Origin: Sedimentisphaerales bacterium
GTDB lineage: Bacteria; Planctomycetota; Phycisphaerae; Sedimentisphaerales; SM23-30
Length of the DNA: 12,420 nt
Assembly: GCA_016932145.1 (NCBI GenBank)
Contig: JAFGDI010000252.1
Coordinates: 1-12,420, forward strand
Reading direction: 5' to 3'
A model generated the notes under the pieces. That model did no database searches, was not told the origin of the DNA, and worked only from the letters and a program-made list of their open reading frames with translations. A program made the translations under genes and the position numbers. Shown here one piece after another: positions 9,101-12,420 of the stretch (its first letter is position 1; each line of letters starts with the position of its first letter).

Positions 9101-11223
9101 CCCGGGAAGGAAGATACATCACTCCAGCCCCAAACCCGAACGGGCATTCCCCAGTCGCCGCCGCCATAAAAGCTGCTCATCTGCCCCATAACTTCCAGCA
9201 CACAGGTAGTAGTACCAACTACGGTTCCCTGACCAAAGTCGTAGGAAATAGCATTAAGAGCCGGCTGCCATACGCCGTCGCTTTCACTTACGCCGCCGGC
9301 ATCTGTGCCAACTATAAGATTCTGCAAGTCGCCATTGACCACAAAACTATTTGTGCCCAGGAACCCGCAATAGAATGTGCCTATACTGCCATCTTTGACC
9401 ACAACATCGCCAAAGACCGAACCGCCAATACTGATCAGGCCAACATCATTTCCCTCTTCGACAACAATACCGGGTCTGATCTCACCATTTTTCCAGACAC
9501 CGCCATAAGAGGCAACTGGTGCCGGAGCTGTCTCATCAGGGTCCAGCTTAAATGTGAGAGCATCGTAAGTGACCTCAGTTGAACCCGGGTGAATGTAGTC
9601 ATGTGTACCTATAGCCACACCGCCGGCGGCCTCAGGAGTGTGTATATCGGTAGCATTATCCTCATCCTGGAACAGCCAGGCAGGCTCACCACCGGTAGGT
9701 GTATAACCACTATCATCCAGACGAGTTATAGTAATATAAACATCTGGTGTACTGCTCAATATGTACATCTGGTAAATGTCATGATTACCAGCAATTAAAA
9801 ACTCTTCATCTTCATACACCAAATTAGCCAGATTGACCTGATAGACCATGCCGGTGAAATCTTCGGTAGCATAACCCATCTGCCCTATTTCATCATAAGT
9901 AAAACCAGAAAAGATCCGGTCCATCTGGTCATAGCCATCATCTTCATGCTGACCAAGTGTAACAACCTCTAAATAATTATGGTAACCTAAAAATACATCG
10001 TCAAGACCATTCAAGGTAACCAGCGATATCTTGGCATCACTCCGCTCGCCATCATCGTTCAAGGTGTACATCGTGGCAAACAGGTCAGAATCACCATCTG
10101 AATTATAATCGCAATACGCCAGACCAGAAACTACCAGATCAGCATCATCAGTCGTAAGATAAGTTATATTACGATATGCCAGCGAAGTATCCTGGGTTAC
10201 CGAATTATACTCCACTTCCATGCTGATAAAACGGTTGGTGGTTTGATTATAACCAACAAAGGTCGGATAAATCGTATCTTCCGAGGCATTGTGACCCTCT
10301 TCGCTGAATATCATCGTGGAAATGGTAGAAGGCACCCGCTCACCCGTTTCAGGGATAATCCTGAAATCTGCGATATTGCTTAATTCATAACTGGCTCTGC
10401 CACCAACAGTAGATACCGGCTCAGCCTCACCCGTTATCGGGTCAATAGTGATCAAAACCGGACCTGTACCAGAATTGAAACCTGTATCACTTATCAAAGG
10501 AGCATTCACCACGGCATAGATGACCTCTTTTTTAATTTTCAGATCAAAATCGCCATCGCCATCTTCATCATAATCAACCATAGCCCAGGCAAAGTCAGCC
10601 GAATAGAAACCATTGAATGTTATATTGCCCTGATAAGGATTATTACTATCAATAACAGGAGCTACCACCGTTGCTGTCGCATCGTTGGCACCCATCTCAT
10701 AGCGTAACAATAAACCATTGGAGGAAAGACCAAAAGTGTTACCTGATGTATCAGTTGCCATCGCACTTACATTGTATGTAGTACCATCCAGCAGCCTGAA
10801 AATAGGACCACCACCCGGACCACCGCCAACAATCTCTGTGGTACCATCTGAATGTATGATATTGCCGGGTATATCAACCGTACGAGGAGTGCCTGTCTGA
10901 GTCAGATAGTCATAGCCCAGTATCTCAACTACCACATCCTGAGATGGGCCCTGACCGCTAAGCGTGCCTATACGCAGAACATTAAAGGCAGACACATCAC
11001 CACTTGAAGTTTCTTCCGGGTCAGAATAAACAAACTCAGTCGTACCTGTATCACCCTTAGGCAATACCAGAGTAGTAAGCAGTACCCTGCTCTCCAACGA
11101 CTCTACCGACAATACACCAGAAGGTTTATACCCTTGCTTTTGTCTTGTTCGATTAAGCAGATCGGTGAAAATGCTATTTGCTCTATCCAAACTTCTGCAG
11201 GTTCTACGAATCAATCGCTTCAC
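1..11223 (-). CDS. Giant LEPR-XLL β-solenoid exoprotein, 3' end outside window
   Basis: The frame is open for 3,741 codons from the GTG at 11223 to the left edge with no in-frame stop, so the protein exceeds 0.39 MDa and its C-terminus is unseen. The GTG is chosen because AAGGAG sits 7 nt upstream. In order there are: a basic N-terminus with a LEPR-XLL motif (residues 41-50), propeller-like β segments with Asp-rich loops (130-560), a PPC-type domain (785-886), a long glycine-rich β-solenoid (about 919-2685) with inserts, Ig-like and PPC-like pieces (2740-2930) and further propeller-like segments. Composition is rich in Gly, Asp, Val, Ile, Asn and Ser, and poor in Cys and Lys, as in exported β-helical proteins. 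No hydrophobic signal peptide or membrane span is visible in the part seen, which is usual for LEPR-XLL proteins. By family, a cell-surface, adhesive or matrix role is plausible, but nothing here shows a substrate or catalytic site. Codon use is uniform throughout. It is not a multi-gene region misread as one: domain motifs appear in this single frame from end to end. Confidence 0.95.
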   Translation of the reverse strand, partial: MKRLIRRTCRSLDRANSIFTDLLNRTRQKQGYKPSGVLSVESLESRVLLTTLVLPKGDTGTTEFVYSDPEETSSGDVSAFNVLRIGTLSGQGPSQDVVVEILGYDYLTQTGTPRTVDIPGNIIHSDGTTEIVGGGPGGGPIFRLLDGTTYNVSAMATDTSGNTFGLSSNGLLLRYEMGANDATATVVAPVIDSNNPYQGNITFNGFYSADFAWAMVDYDEDGDGDFDLKIKKEVIYAVVNAPLISDTGFNSGTGPVLITIDPITGEAEPVSTVGGRASYELSNIADFRIIPETGERVPSTISTMIFSEEGHNASEDTIYPTFVGYNQTTNRFISMEVEYNSVTQDTSLAYRNITYLTTDDADLVVSGLAYCDYNSDGDSDLFATMYTLNDDGERSDAKISLVTLNGLDDVFLGYHNYLEVVTLGQHEDDGYDQMDRIFSGFTYDEIGQMGYATEDFTGMVYQVNLANLVYEDEEFLIAGNHDIYQMYILSSTPDVYITITRLDDSGYTPTGGEPAWLFQDEDNATDIHTPEAAGGVAIGTHDYIHPGSTEVTYDALTFKLDPDETAPAPVASYGGVWKNGEIRPGIVVEEGNDVGLISIGGSVFGDVVVKDGSIGTFYCGFLGTNSFVVNGDLQNLIVGTDAGGVSESDGVWQPALNAISYDFGQGTVVGTTTCVLEVMGQMSSFYGGGDWGMPVRVWGWSDVSSFPGVYNYRSSDINTRVNYYDVHREMERKVGPLAPPSYEFTYGAFDWIFTNDTPETSQYLGSRGSDGLISVIGSCEAAAYDAEDYYSFGVMAGDELTIKIYSTGAALNTDTGIPAYPGNGQVVGSNFLVYDPNGNLIETAGEIDPLTGNYMAVNFVAEIAGVYTVSVGVISGSLYYRLDIDGVSETSLGGANILGRTRSNYTVAVRDLTEYDVRPLVQVMNGNLGAINVNGHAAMPQIKVLKGDIKAVRFNGAEDQGFGYASVGIEIDDNGNASDGIEPMVLASGSVGEVRVAGMSILDVYAGDDLQSFYAGADVAAGLYINDDIGSVYVGGNYIDNIRLSSYIFANADGDNNPGIIDNIVVEGYMMAYVSTGRDKLYNQTPSGAGNVRYVYVGNRGVLDSNVWVEDLVAEKTWNRGQSVSITDDSGAEVVLSPGYLGTEEWVVDEEDGSRELVNLDGGYLTTRIMPVYFALPSDVLNGSINSYGKANVIVEVASTDGLRISTRSGAPVEIGLVDVEGLYDDSIVISGSAPISIYRLEAQSTAAEDENTGGDAQEEDDEETPGITTITNSSGWYLNQYGEVYTGRGDQKKVSYVGGDIVSMMIGDIALATVDTDAVDENGNPVTGLSDEELAALLEQDYSIEQISIRGNLGYTASTTGQAVFAPLVYAAVDQFVTPGGSMYNGLYSQVSIDSLKVGGRIANDVYVASSVGSISVNSDRSDYVDQFDGVSAAITIWGNLESINVGDGLIDPGTGFWADAGIFVWGDIGSVKATGLDHDIAGAIIAGGIIGSVNITNGADLEGYNFIGTWNCPNIATHAFFGQFYINHNIIGFGLRDGEYSLGQLLISGEDSEMSGAFVSVGNANKIVIGGKAEGMTNSAIGLNTHGTPQAGTINSISVCGYGIRDSEIYVGYNAKSISVAKGGSIVGSTIYTDWKLGSITADNIVETRIVGGANNINTIGKIIARDSISKMIVSAGSINTVQAKNDIYDSTIYVAGKLNRVKTGDDFVAEIVVGGPYGYLGNITVGGDLGTPNSGSIAVDGNIGTIKVKGNFYSDLYLNESSQYFAGDAYRGYELKSITVGGLMHIAGNVYGDIGTIKTGGNFGVNGDELSIHGDLKSLVVGSGRTSAELQLDLMVDGDLSSVKTTGDIDGDITVTGDLGKIAVNRSVKEAGSHGINGDITVGGDLKGITVKNGDVNGVVNVEGKSGTIKTLGCSIYGTGVYQGDTDGINITGSLDSYYVVVGDVKSIKLTGGTDELGNPEEGSVTEDGAILIDGDLDSLYVSDDIRGMIYVTGNIGTIYVGGDIAGASIVVGGNIGKVTVADEMKEQSVIVVGYDPGSGGAINAADFAKIDGLGTDDYWTMEDWSGESWADEDWDYGYWTQADCVGQVWSNPQWSEIDWTDFYAYDAIQDEITATYLDYIQSEVSAAYLTYVNNKFTIQGHLVDPAEVATAGNIKNVKIKTLSNSSIVAGVAPGTDGVYGDLSGTDKAGSGQSNIGKIDITAAAGSPLDNYGVFADGEIGKLTVAGRTMNIPLQVDAATGFRAWEVPAVEDFDLQAKPGTQLQSFEAGDPLSYTVGAGTINFKLTGNGRALVQIDTATGKVVAMQLKDTDARTSISVTTRNFDDLEVARIFSNDDSSLKSLIIDGTLVYSQDGSSLDIDGGIRTVRIAGIDATGGNAGQEMQVNVDGNIGSLQIGDIVADSDTQLIFNVAGQVNKAVFNSVSTDVYVNTGSLNSMLVNNDFDGNLSSGSLLNAIMVKGDFDGLVFADGNINKVTIKGQMGSVRVDDRSEATISAYGDIKTATTGSMTNASFVAGGSVNSVKVSGDMTGSDIVAGVILDKFTDLRDNELEVAQGDVKKVFVAGNFKESNIAAGVAPGVDGYYSTNDDELNYRMVESATAPSVKSVQILTDGSGTAFDTIVIKLEDSKQENYSNIGNVTIKGTAQVSSQNDMSYAFIASGNIDKVMVHSQRYSGEGAIALTEVGSKLLNSDTINRTLTTMDDVAQSAVWVQVDGLDQQFSTTQAIFQGLSDDRLVYGTDVTVRYDEATNSILFSAPDGFLESKDGANYYKIILRSGLITSQLGVALDGEYHGDMPSGDSQPGGDFVYAFAVADIGELATTAFTPFDEKNGFPSNYFWNYASTLGDNRAYSGSVAMLENDYYKLTNLEEGQVLCINLTDVNKNPGNWQFVSDWYQNIVVELLKVEEHEEYNSYGLSNVIDYNQSEPLVSSEMAEMFWSGSNFYGYDDEGGIFYRIDVASPDGTQGTTVNTFTKLDNDLIDINSTLRTATLSPNQEQGVIESLTALGGHTGDSFWAIANFTPINGTPRQSLVLIRNLERSVDVQQAENLEVYISDTDLSDYNIVGLAEASDYTGQEDYNILYAVSADGRMYQLNSDIMDSQSNDLESDSNYFGEIKRYFNSTVVGGTQTAGQLTDRDGEAVIDFKITGMSNSREGDGLYILHDLALGDYTSVRSDAIYKVTFDQDDNAQSSFWLDLNDGSDHDGLAASPEGYILVGVPMYGSPVGDTFKVTFGTDTQELVFGSEQELALRGGLVNITSDPDELARNYESYAFIRSDMYYGFSIDYNAGLTNDLVITIEDIDFWKTDDNGNAIVAGSMVDNAYSDNPFVNVQPVFDVDQFGNTSTSLRITIDAAYAGGQANVYFSADSGQVLTLSEFSLDKVGKIVGDDTRDAYSEINVRHDTIVPNLTELTVSSINLVTAVTLEADDSLDYNLQRYLSRTLYKQLDGLISDEIIDLVENELTQRNVASIYNDFLAALVMTNYNALGYDIEQEAFVLVNTDTFETRPIIVEAPRENSVNNDENNVELVELTLDSLSRIFNSNQPQEISNGTVTWSIDNITGLEFGAVETIGIDDDEAAIQRPVLWAIATITSTKHVYGEGTESATTQNLIRIDDIFNPDNNFKVSEWNLVDQGLSNITELACGIFADGIADTPFENEELVLSDNKNELYGFDTQTNTLVKFDITEVVIDIDSNTQGSINNDEYGLPEVIGQVESSYVVSAMDFDSKGRLLAVENNGDSIIQI
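769..948 (-). other. Helical island in the C-terminal β region
   Basis: Residues about 3426-3485 are rich in Leu, Glu, Gln, Arg and Tyr with few Gly or Pro and show helical spacing (for example NLQRYLSRTLYKQLDGLI and IIDLVENELTQR). This contrasts with the glycine-rich β character of the rest of the protein. It lies between an Asn/Asp/Val-rich β segment and the final propeller-like part. It may be an inserted helical hairpin; no family recognised. Confidence 0.45.
4825..4896 (-). repeat. Two tandem copies of a 12-residue unit
   Basis: Residues 2110-2121 (DAIQDEITATYL) and 2122-2133 (DYIQSEVSAAYL) align without gaps as D-x-I-Q-x-E-[IV]-[TS]-A-[TA]-Y-L, with TYV beginning what may be a third. 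They follow the Trp pentad after six residues and complete the same insert before the solenoid resumes near FTIQGHL (2140). The DNA copies are diverged at synonymous sites, so the duplication is not recent. Function is unknown. Confidence 0.75.
4915..5037 (-). repeat. Tryptophan pentad repeat insert (W every 5 residues)
   Basis: Trp lies at residues 2063, 2068, 2073, 2078, 2083, 2093, 2098 and 2103, an exact five-residue period. The one missing register position, 2088, is Cys (TGT, one base from TGG). The intervening tetrads are acidic or polar, for example SGES, ADED, DYGY, SNPQ and SEID. The stretch sits in a non-solenoid insert that begins after VVGYDPGSGG (2036-2044). Trp is rare elsewhere in this protein, so the pattern is local. 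I do not recognise a named family; the period equals that of pentapeptide-repeat quadrilateral helices, but their centre residue is usually Leu or Phe. Confidence 0.9.
7432..7479 (-). other. Acidic linker inside the solenoid
   Basis: Residues 1249-1264 contain 10 Asp/Glu out of 16 (EDENTGGDAQEEDDEE), flanked by Thr/Ser/Ala-rich and Pro/Gly residues. It has no strand pattern and probably forms a flexible or calcium-binding loop extruded from the solenoid. A related short loop, DTDAVDENGNPVTG, lies at 1316-1329. Confidence 0.6.
8566..8871 (-). other. Pre-peptidase C-terminal (PPC)-type β-sandwich domain
   Basis: Residues 785-886 begin DAEDYYSFGVMAGDELTI, continue through a NFLVYDPNGNLIETAG segment and AGVYTVSVG, and end SGSLYYRLDIDG. 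This order matches the PPC family: D-x-D-Y-Y-x-F, then x-A-G-x-x-L-x-I, then L-Y-D-P-x-G, then A-G-x-Y-x-V-x-V, then the SGxY strand. PPC domains are roughly 80-100 residue non-catalytic modules found in secreted proteins. Here it sits between a short solenoid patch (582-650) and the main solenoid rather than at a C-terminus. A second, weaker PPC-like stretch (DYYKLTNLEEGQVLCINLTD) occurs at residues 2861-2880. Confidence 0.75.
9544..10836 (-). other. N-terminal propeller-like region with Asp-rich loops
   Basis: Residues about 130-560 contain repeated phrases typical of β-propeller blades, for example NTFGLSSNGLLLRYEM (162-177), VLITIDPITGEAE (256-268) and GMVYQVNLANLVYE (458-471). Two Asp-rich loops are embedded: DYDEDGDGDFDL (217-228, bases 10540-10575) and DYNSDGDSDL (372-381, bases 10081-10110). 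The DxDxDGDxD spacing is that of the calcium-binding loops in FG-GAP/VCBS-type propellers and dockerins. Calcium-stabilised propeller blades are the best reading, but the blade count cannot be fixed by eye and the domain name is inference. Confidence 0.5.
11074..11103 (-). other. LEPR-XLL N-terminal motif
   Basis: Residues 41-50 read ESLESRVLLT, preceded by a basic stretch (K2, R3, R6, R7, R10 and later R25, R27, K29). The core is L43-E44-S45-R46-V47-L48-L49, which matches the LEPR-x-LL pattern with Ser in place of Pro, at the usual distance from the start. In planctomycetes this motif marks the N-terminus of very large exported proteins and has been treated as a probable targeting or processing signal; its mechanism is not established. 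It supports both the chosen start and the planctomycete assignment. Confidence 0.85.
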
Positions 11224-11230
11224 AGTATAA

Positions 11231-11236
11231 CTCCTT
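11231..11236 (-). promoter_or_regulatory. Shine-Dalgarno site of the giant gene
   Basis: The minus strand reads AAGGAG, then 7 nt, then the GTG at 11221-11223. This near-ideal spacing decides the start against the in-frame GTG at 11251-11253, which has no comparable site. Confidence 0.85.
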
Positions 11237-11264
11237 GCTGGTCTGTTTTCCACGCAATATCTTA

Positions 11265-11285
11265 TATGGCAGGCTTTATGGCAGG
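11265..11285 (-). repeat. Tandem direct repeat in the leader
   Basis: TATGGCAGG occurs twice, 12 bp apart, at 11265-11273 and 11277-11285 on the plus strand (CCTGCCATA in the transcript). It lies 28-48 nt upstream of the Shine-Dalgarno site. It could be a protein or RNA binding site, but chance similarity is possible in so short a repeat. Confidence 0.4.
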
Positions 11286-11335
11286 TATTAATCGTATAGG
11301 ATGGCCATAAAAATAATAATAATCATACTAAAATC

Positions 11336-11363
11336 TTTTGCCGTTTTTTAAAAACCGGCAAAA
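11336..11363 (-). repeat. 8-bp inverted repeat overlapping the leader hairpin
   Basis: The arms TTTTGCCG and CGGCAAAA (11336-11343 and 11356-11363) are perfect complements. They enclose an oligo-T/oligo-A core that could extend the stem after one mismatch. On the minus strand its 5' arm contains the 3' arm of the GC hairpin and its centre uses that hairpin's T-tract, so the two structures cannot form together. Confidence 0.55.
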
Positions 11364-11371
11364 TACGCCGG
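11350..11371 (-). terminator. Terminator-like hairpin in the leader (possible attenuator)
   Basis: On the minus strand CCGGC (11367-11371), a 7-nt loop GTATTTT and GCCGG (11355-11359) form a five-pair GC stem immediately followed by five T residues (11350-11354). The stem is short for a strong intrinsic terminator. It lies about 36 nt after the predicted start of the giant transcript and 126 nt before its GTG, so it could attenuate that gene or stop read-through from the desulfurase. Confidence 0.4.
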
Positions 11372-11413
11372 CACGGTCACCTATACATACATTTAAACTG
11401 ATTTTAAGCCGTA

Positions 11414-11442
11414 ATTCTCTCGAAAATACCCCGCTTTGTCAA
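11414..11442 (-). promoter_or_regulatory. Sigma70-type promoter of the giant gene
   Basis: On the minus strand a perfect TTGACA (11437-11442) is followed by exactly 17 nt and GAGAAT (11414-11419, four of six to the -10 consensus). Transcription would start near 11407, giving a leader of about 184 nt. The position upstream of the giant gene and downstream of the desulfurase stop supports independent transcription. The start site is predicted, not observed. Confidence 0.65.
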
Positions 11443-11721
11443 TAAAAAAATAACCTGATGGAATAATTTGAAATTAGTGACAAGTAATTATAAATAAAAT
11501 ACTTAAGACTCTGGGCTTACCACTTTTAAGTTGCCGTAATTTACTTAAACAACCACATTGCCAGCTTAACGGTAAATAAATAATCCGAAATAAGGGAAAA
11601 TTATTATCAATACTGAAAAAGGATATAGCCAAAACCAGAAATGGTACGCCCACACTCTGCCCTGCGAAAACACCTGTTACACAACAACAAGCAACACACC
11701 AAGCAAATTGGAAGCAGGGTT

Positions 11722-12420
11722 CTATTTCTTGCTAGCTATTTCGATAAGCGAAGATACGGCATATCTGACATCTTCAACGGTATTGAACATGCCGCAACTG
11801 AATCTGGAAGTACCACCCAGAGCAAAAGAACCTATTGCCTTATGGGCAAACGGGGCACAATGCAAACCGGGCCTGGTAAGAAGACCGTATTGCGATTCAA
11901 GCAGTTTAGACAACTCAACCGGCGTATAACCATCAATGGAAACAGAAAAAACACTTAACCGTCTGGCTATATCGCGTGGGCCGTAAATGGTAAGACCAGG
12001 AACAGCATCAGCGGCCTTAAGGAACTCTCGACACAAAAGCACATCATGCTGACGCAACTGATCCTGCCCCTGCTCAATTAGCCAGCCAACTCCTTCACTC
12101 AGCCCGGCGATGCCCAGGGCATTATGGCTGCCTCCTTCAAATTTATCTGGCATTTCCTGAGGCTGGAACGGGTCTTCGCTGCGACTGCCGGTACCGCCTT
12201 CCTTTAACGGCCTGAGCAGTTGCTCTCTGCCGGGCTTTATATACAAAACACCAGTACCCAGTGGGCCAAGCAGCCCTTTATGGCCGGGAAAGGCCAAAAA
12301 ATCAACATTCATATCTTCTGCATTAACAGGATAGTGGCCTATCGACTGGGCAGCGTCAACCAGGTAGAGTATCTCATGATCGCGAGCTATCTTGCCTACA
12401 GCATTTACATCCTGAAGTGA
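11722..12420 (-). CDS. Cysteine desulfurase-family class V aminotransferase, 5' end outside window
   Basis: The last 232 codons are visible, ending in TAG at 11722-11724; the frame is open to the right edge, so the usual 370-380 residue protein starts beyond 12420. PLP-site landmarks are present: VDAAQSIGHYPV with the cofactor-ring Asp (codon 12355-12357), PGHKGLLGPLGTGVLYI with the Schiff-base Lys (12277-12279), and GGTGSRS and FEGGSHNALGIAGL in the phosphate and dimer region. RPGLHCAPFAH supplies the candidate sulfur-accepting Cys (11857-11859), at the place of the SufS RxGHHC motif. The pattern fits the cysteine desulfurase family protein group (EF2568-type, TIGR01977) better than IscS or SufS. 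The expected reaction is removal of sulfur from cysteine or a related compound; the true substrate is not shown. An internal ATG at 12310-12312 is not the start, because conserved PLP residues lie upstream of it. It is co-oriented with the giant gene, separated by 498 bp, and probably not co-regulated with it. Confidence 0.93.
   Translation of the reverse strand, partial: SLQDVNAVGKIARDHEILYLVDAAQSIGHYPVNAEDMNVDFLAFPGHKGLLGPLGTGVLYIKPGREQLLRPLKEGGTGSRSEDPFQPQEMPDKFEGGSHNALGIAGLSEGVGWLIEQGQDQLRQHDVLLCREFLKAADAVPGLTIYGPRDIARRLSVFSVSIDGYTPVELSKLLESQYGLLTRPGLHCAPFAHKAIGSFALGGTSRFSCGMFNTVEDVRYAVSSLIEIASKK

Larger units (their letters stand above)
11224..11721. other. AT-rich intergenic region between the two genes
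   Basis: About 500 bp with no supportable gene on either strand. The giant-gene promoter, leader hairpins, repeat and Shine-Dalgarno site occupy 11224-11442. The stretch 11443-11721 has no clear terminator for the desulfurase: the only inverted repeat noticed there is a 6-bp pair 48 bp apart with no T-tract. A weaker promoter-like pair on the minus strand (TTGGCT 11627-11632, 18 nt, GATAAT 11603-11608) may be a second, distal promoter for the giant gene. No tRNA, riboswitch or mobile-element ends recognised. Confidence 0.6.

Noticed and set aside
11251..11253. In-frame upstream GTG as alternative start of the giant protein
   Set aside because: No Shine-Dalgarno site precedes it, and it would translate through the strong AAGGAG used by the GTG at 11223.
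11603..11632. Second promoter-like pair TTGGCT - 18 nt - GATAAT on the minus strand
   Set aside because: The -35 match is weak, the spacing is one over ideal and the DNA is AT-rich. It is mentioned within the intergenic entry but not called as a promoter.
11660..11719. CCCTGC/GCAGGG inverted repeat after the desulfurase stop
   Set aside because: Only 6 bp per arm, 48 bp apart, with no T-tract, so it is not a credible intrinsic terminator.
11641..11958. Plus-strand open frames overlapping the desulfurase 3' end
   Set aside because: They are antisense to conserved PLP-enzyme sequence, and no promoter or ribosome binding site supports them.
1..12420. Mobile element or recent horizontal insertion
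   Set aside because: No transposase, integrase, terminal inverted repeats or target duplications were seen, and codon use is even along the giant gene.

Overview
The window is dominated by one reading frame on the minus strand. It starts at a GTG at 11223, stays open for all 3,741 codons to position 1, and runs off the left edge. I read every line of it in frame and found no stop. It encodes a giant, β-rich, repetitive, secreted or surface-type protein of more than 0.39 MDa. On the right, also on the minus strand, is the 3' part of a PLP-dependent cysteine desulfurase-like enzyme (stop at 11722, 5' end beyond 12420). Between them lie about 500 bp of AT-rich intergenic DNA carrying the promoter, leader and ribosome binding site of the giant gene.

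Organism: the giant protein begins with a basic stretch and a variant of the LEPR-XLL motif (ESLESRVLLT), a signature of very large planctomycete exoproteins. With a moderate GC content (mid-40s percent by eye), a lower-GC Planctomycetota lineage is most likely, perhaps Phycisphaerae/Sedimentisphaerales. That placement is inference, not a measurement.

Layout of the giant protein (residue numbers from the GTG): 1-51 basic N-terminus with LEPR-XLL motif; about 130-560 propeller-like β segments with two Asp-rich calcium-type loops; 582-650 a short solenoid patch; 785-886 a pre-peptidase C-terminal (PPC)-type domain; about 919-2685 a very long β-solenoid built on a G-[DN]-[IL]-x-x-[IV] theme, broken by several inserts; about 2740-2930 an Ig-like and a second PPC-like stretch; about 2940-3741 more propeller-like segments with one helical island (3426-3485). 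The C-terminus is not in the window.

The most unusual feature is an insert in the solenoid (residues 2063-2103) in which Trp recurs exactly every fifth residue. Eight of nine positions are Trp and the ninth is Cys. It is followed by two copies of a 12-residue unit. The leader of the gene carries two mutually exclusive hairpins, one of them terminator-like, downstream of a strong sigma70-type promoter. This suggests attenuation of an expensive gene. The two genes are co-oriented, but the spacing and internal promoter argue that they are independently transcribed; no functional link is visible.
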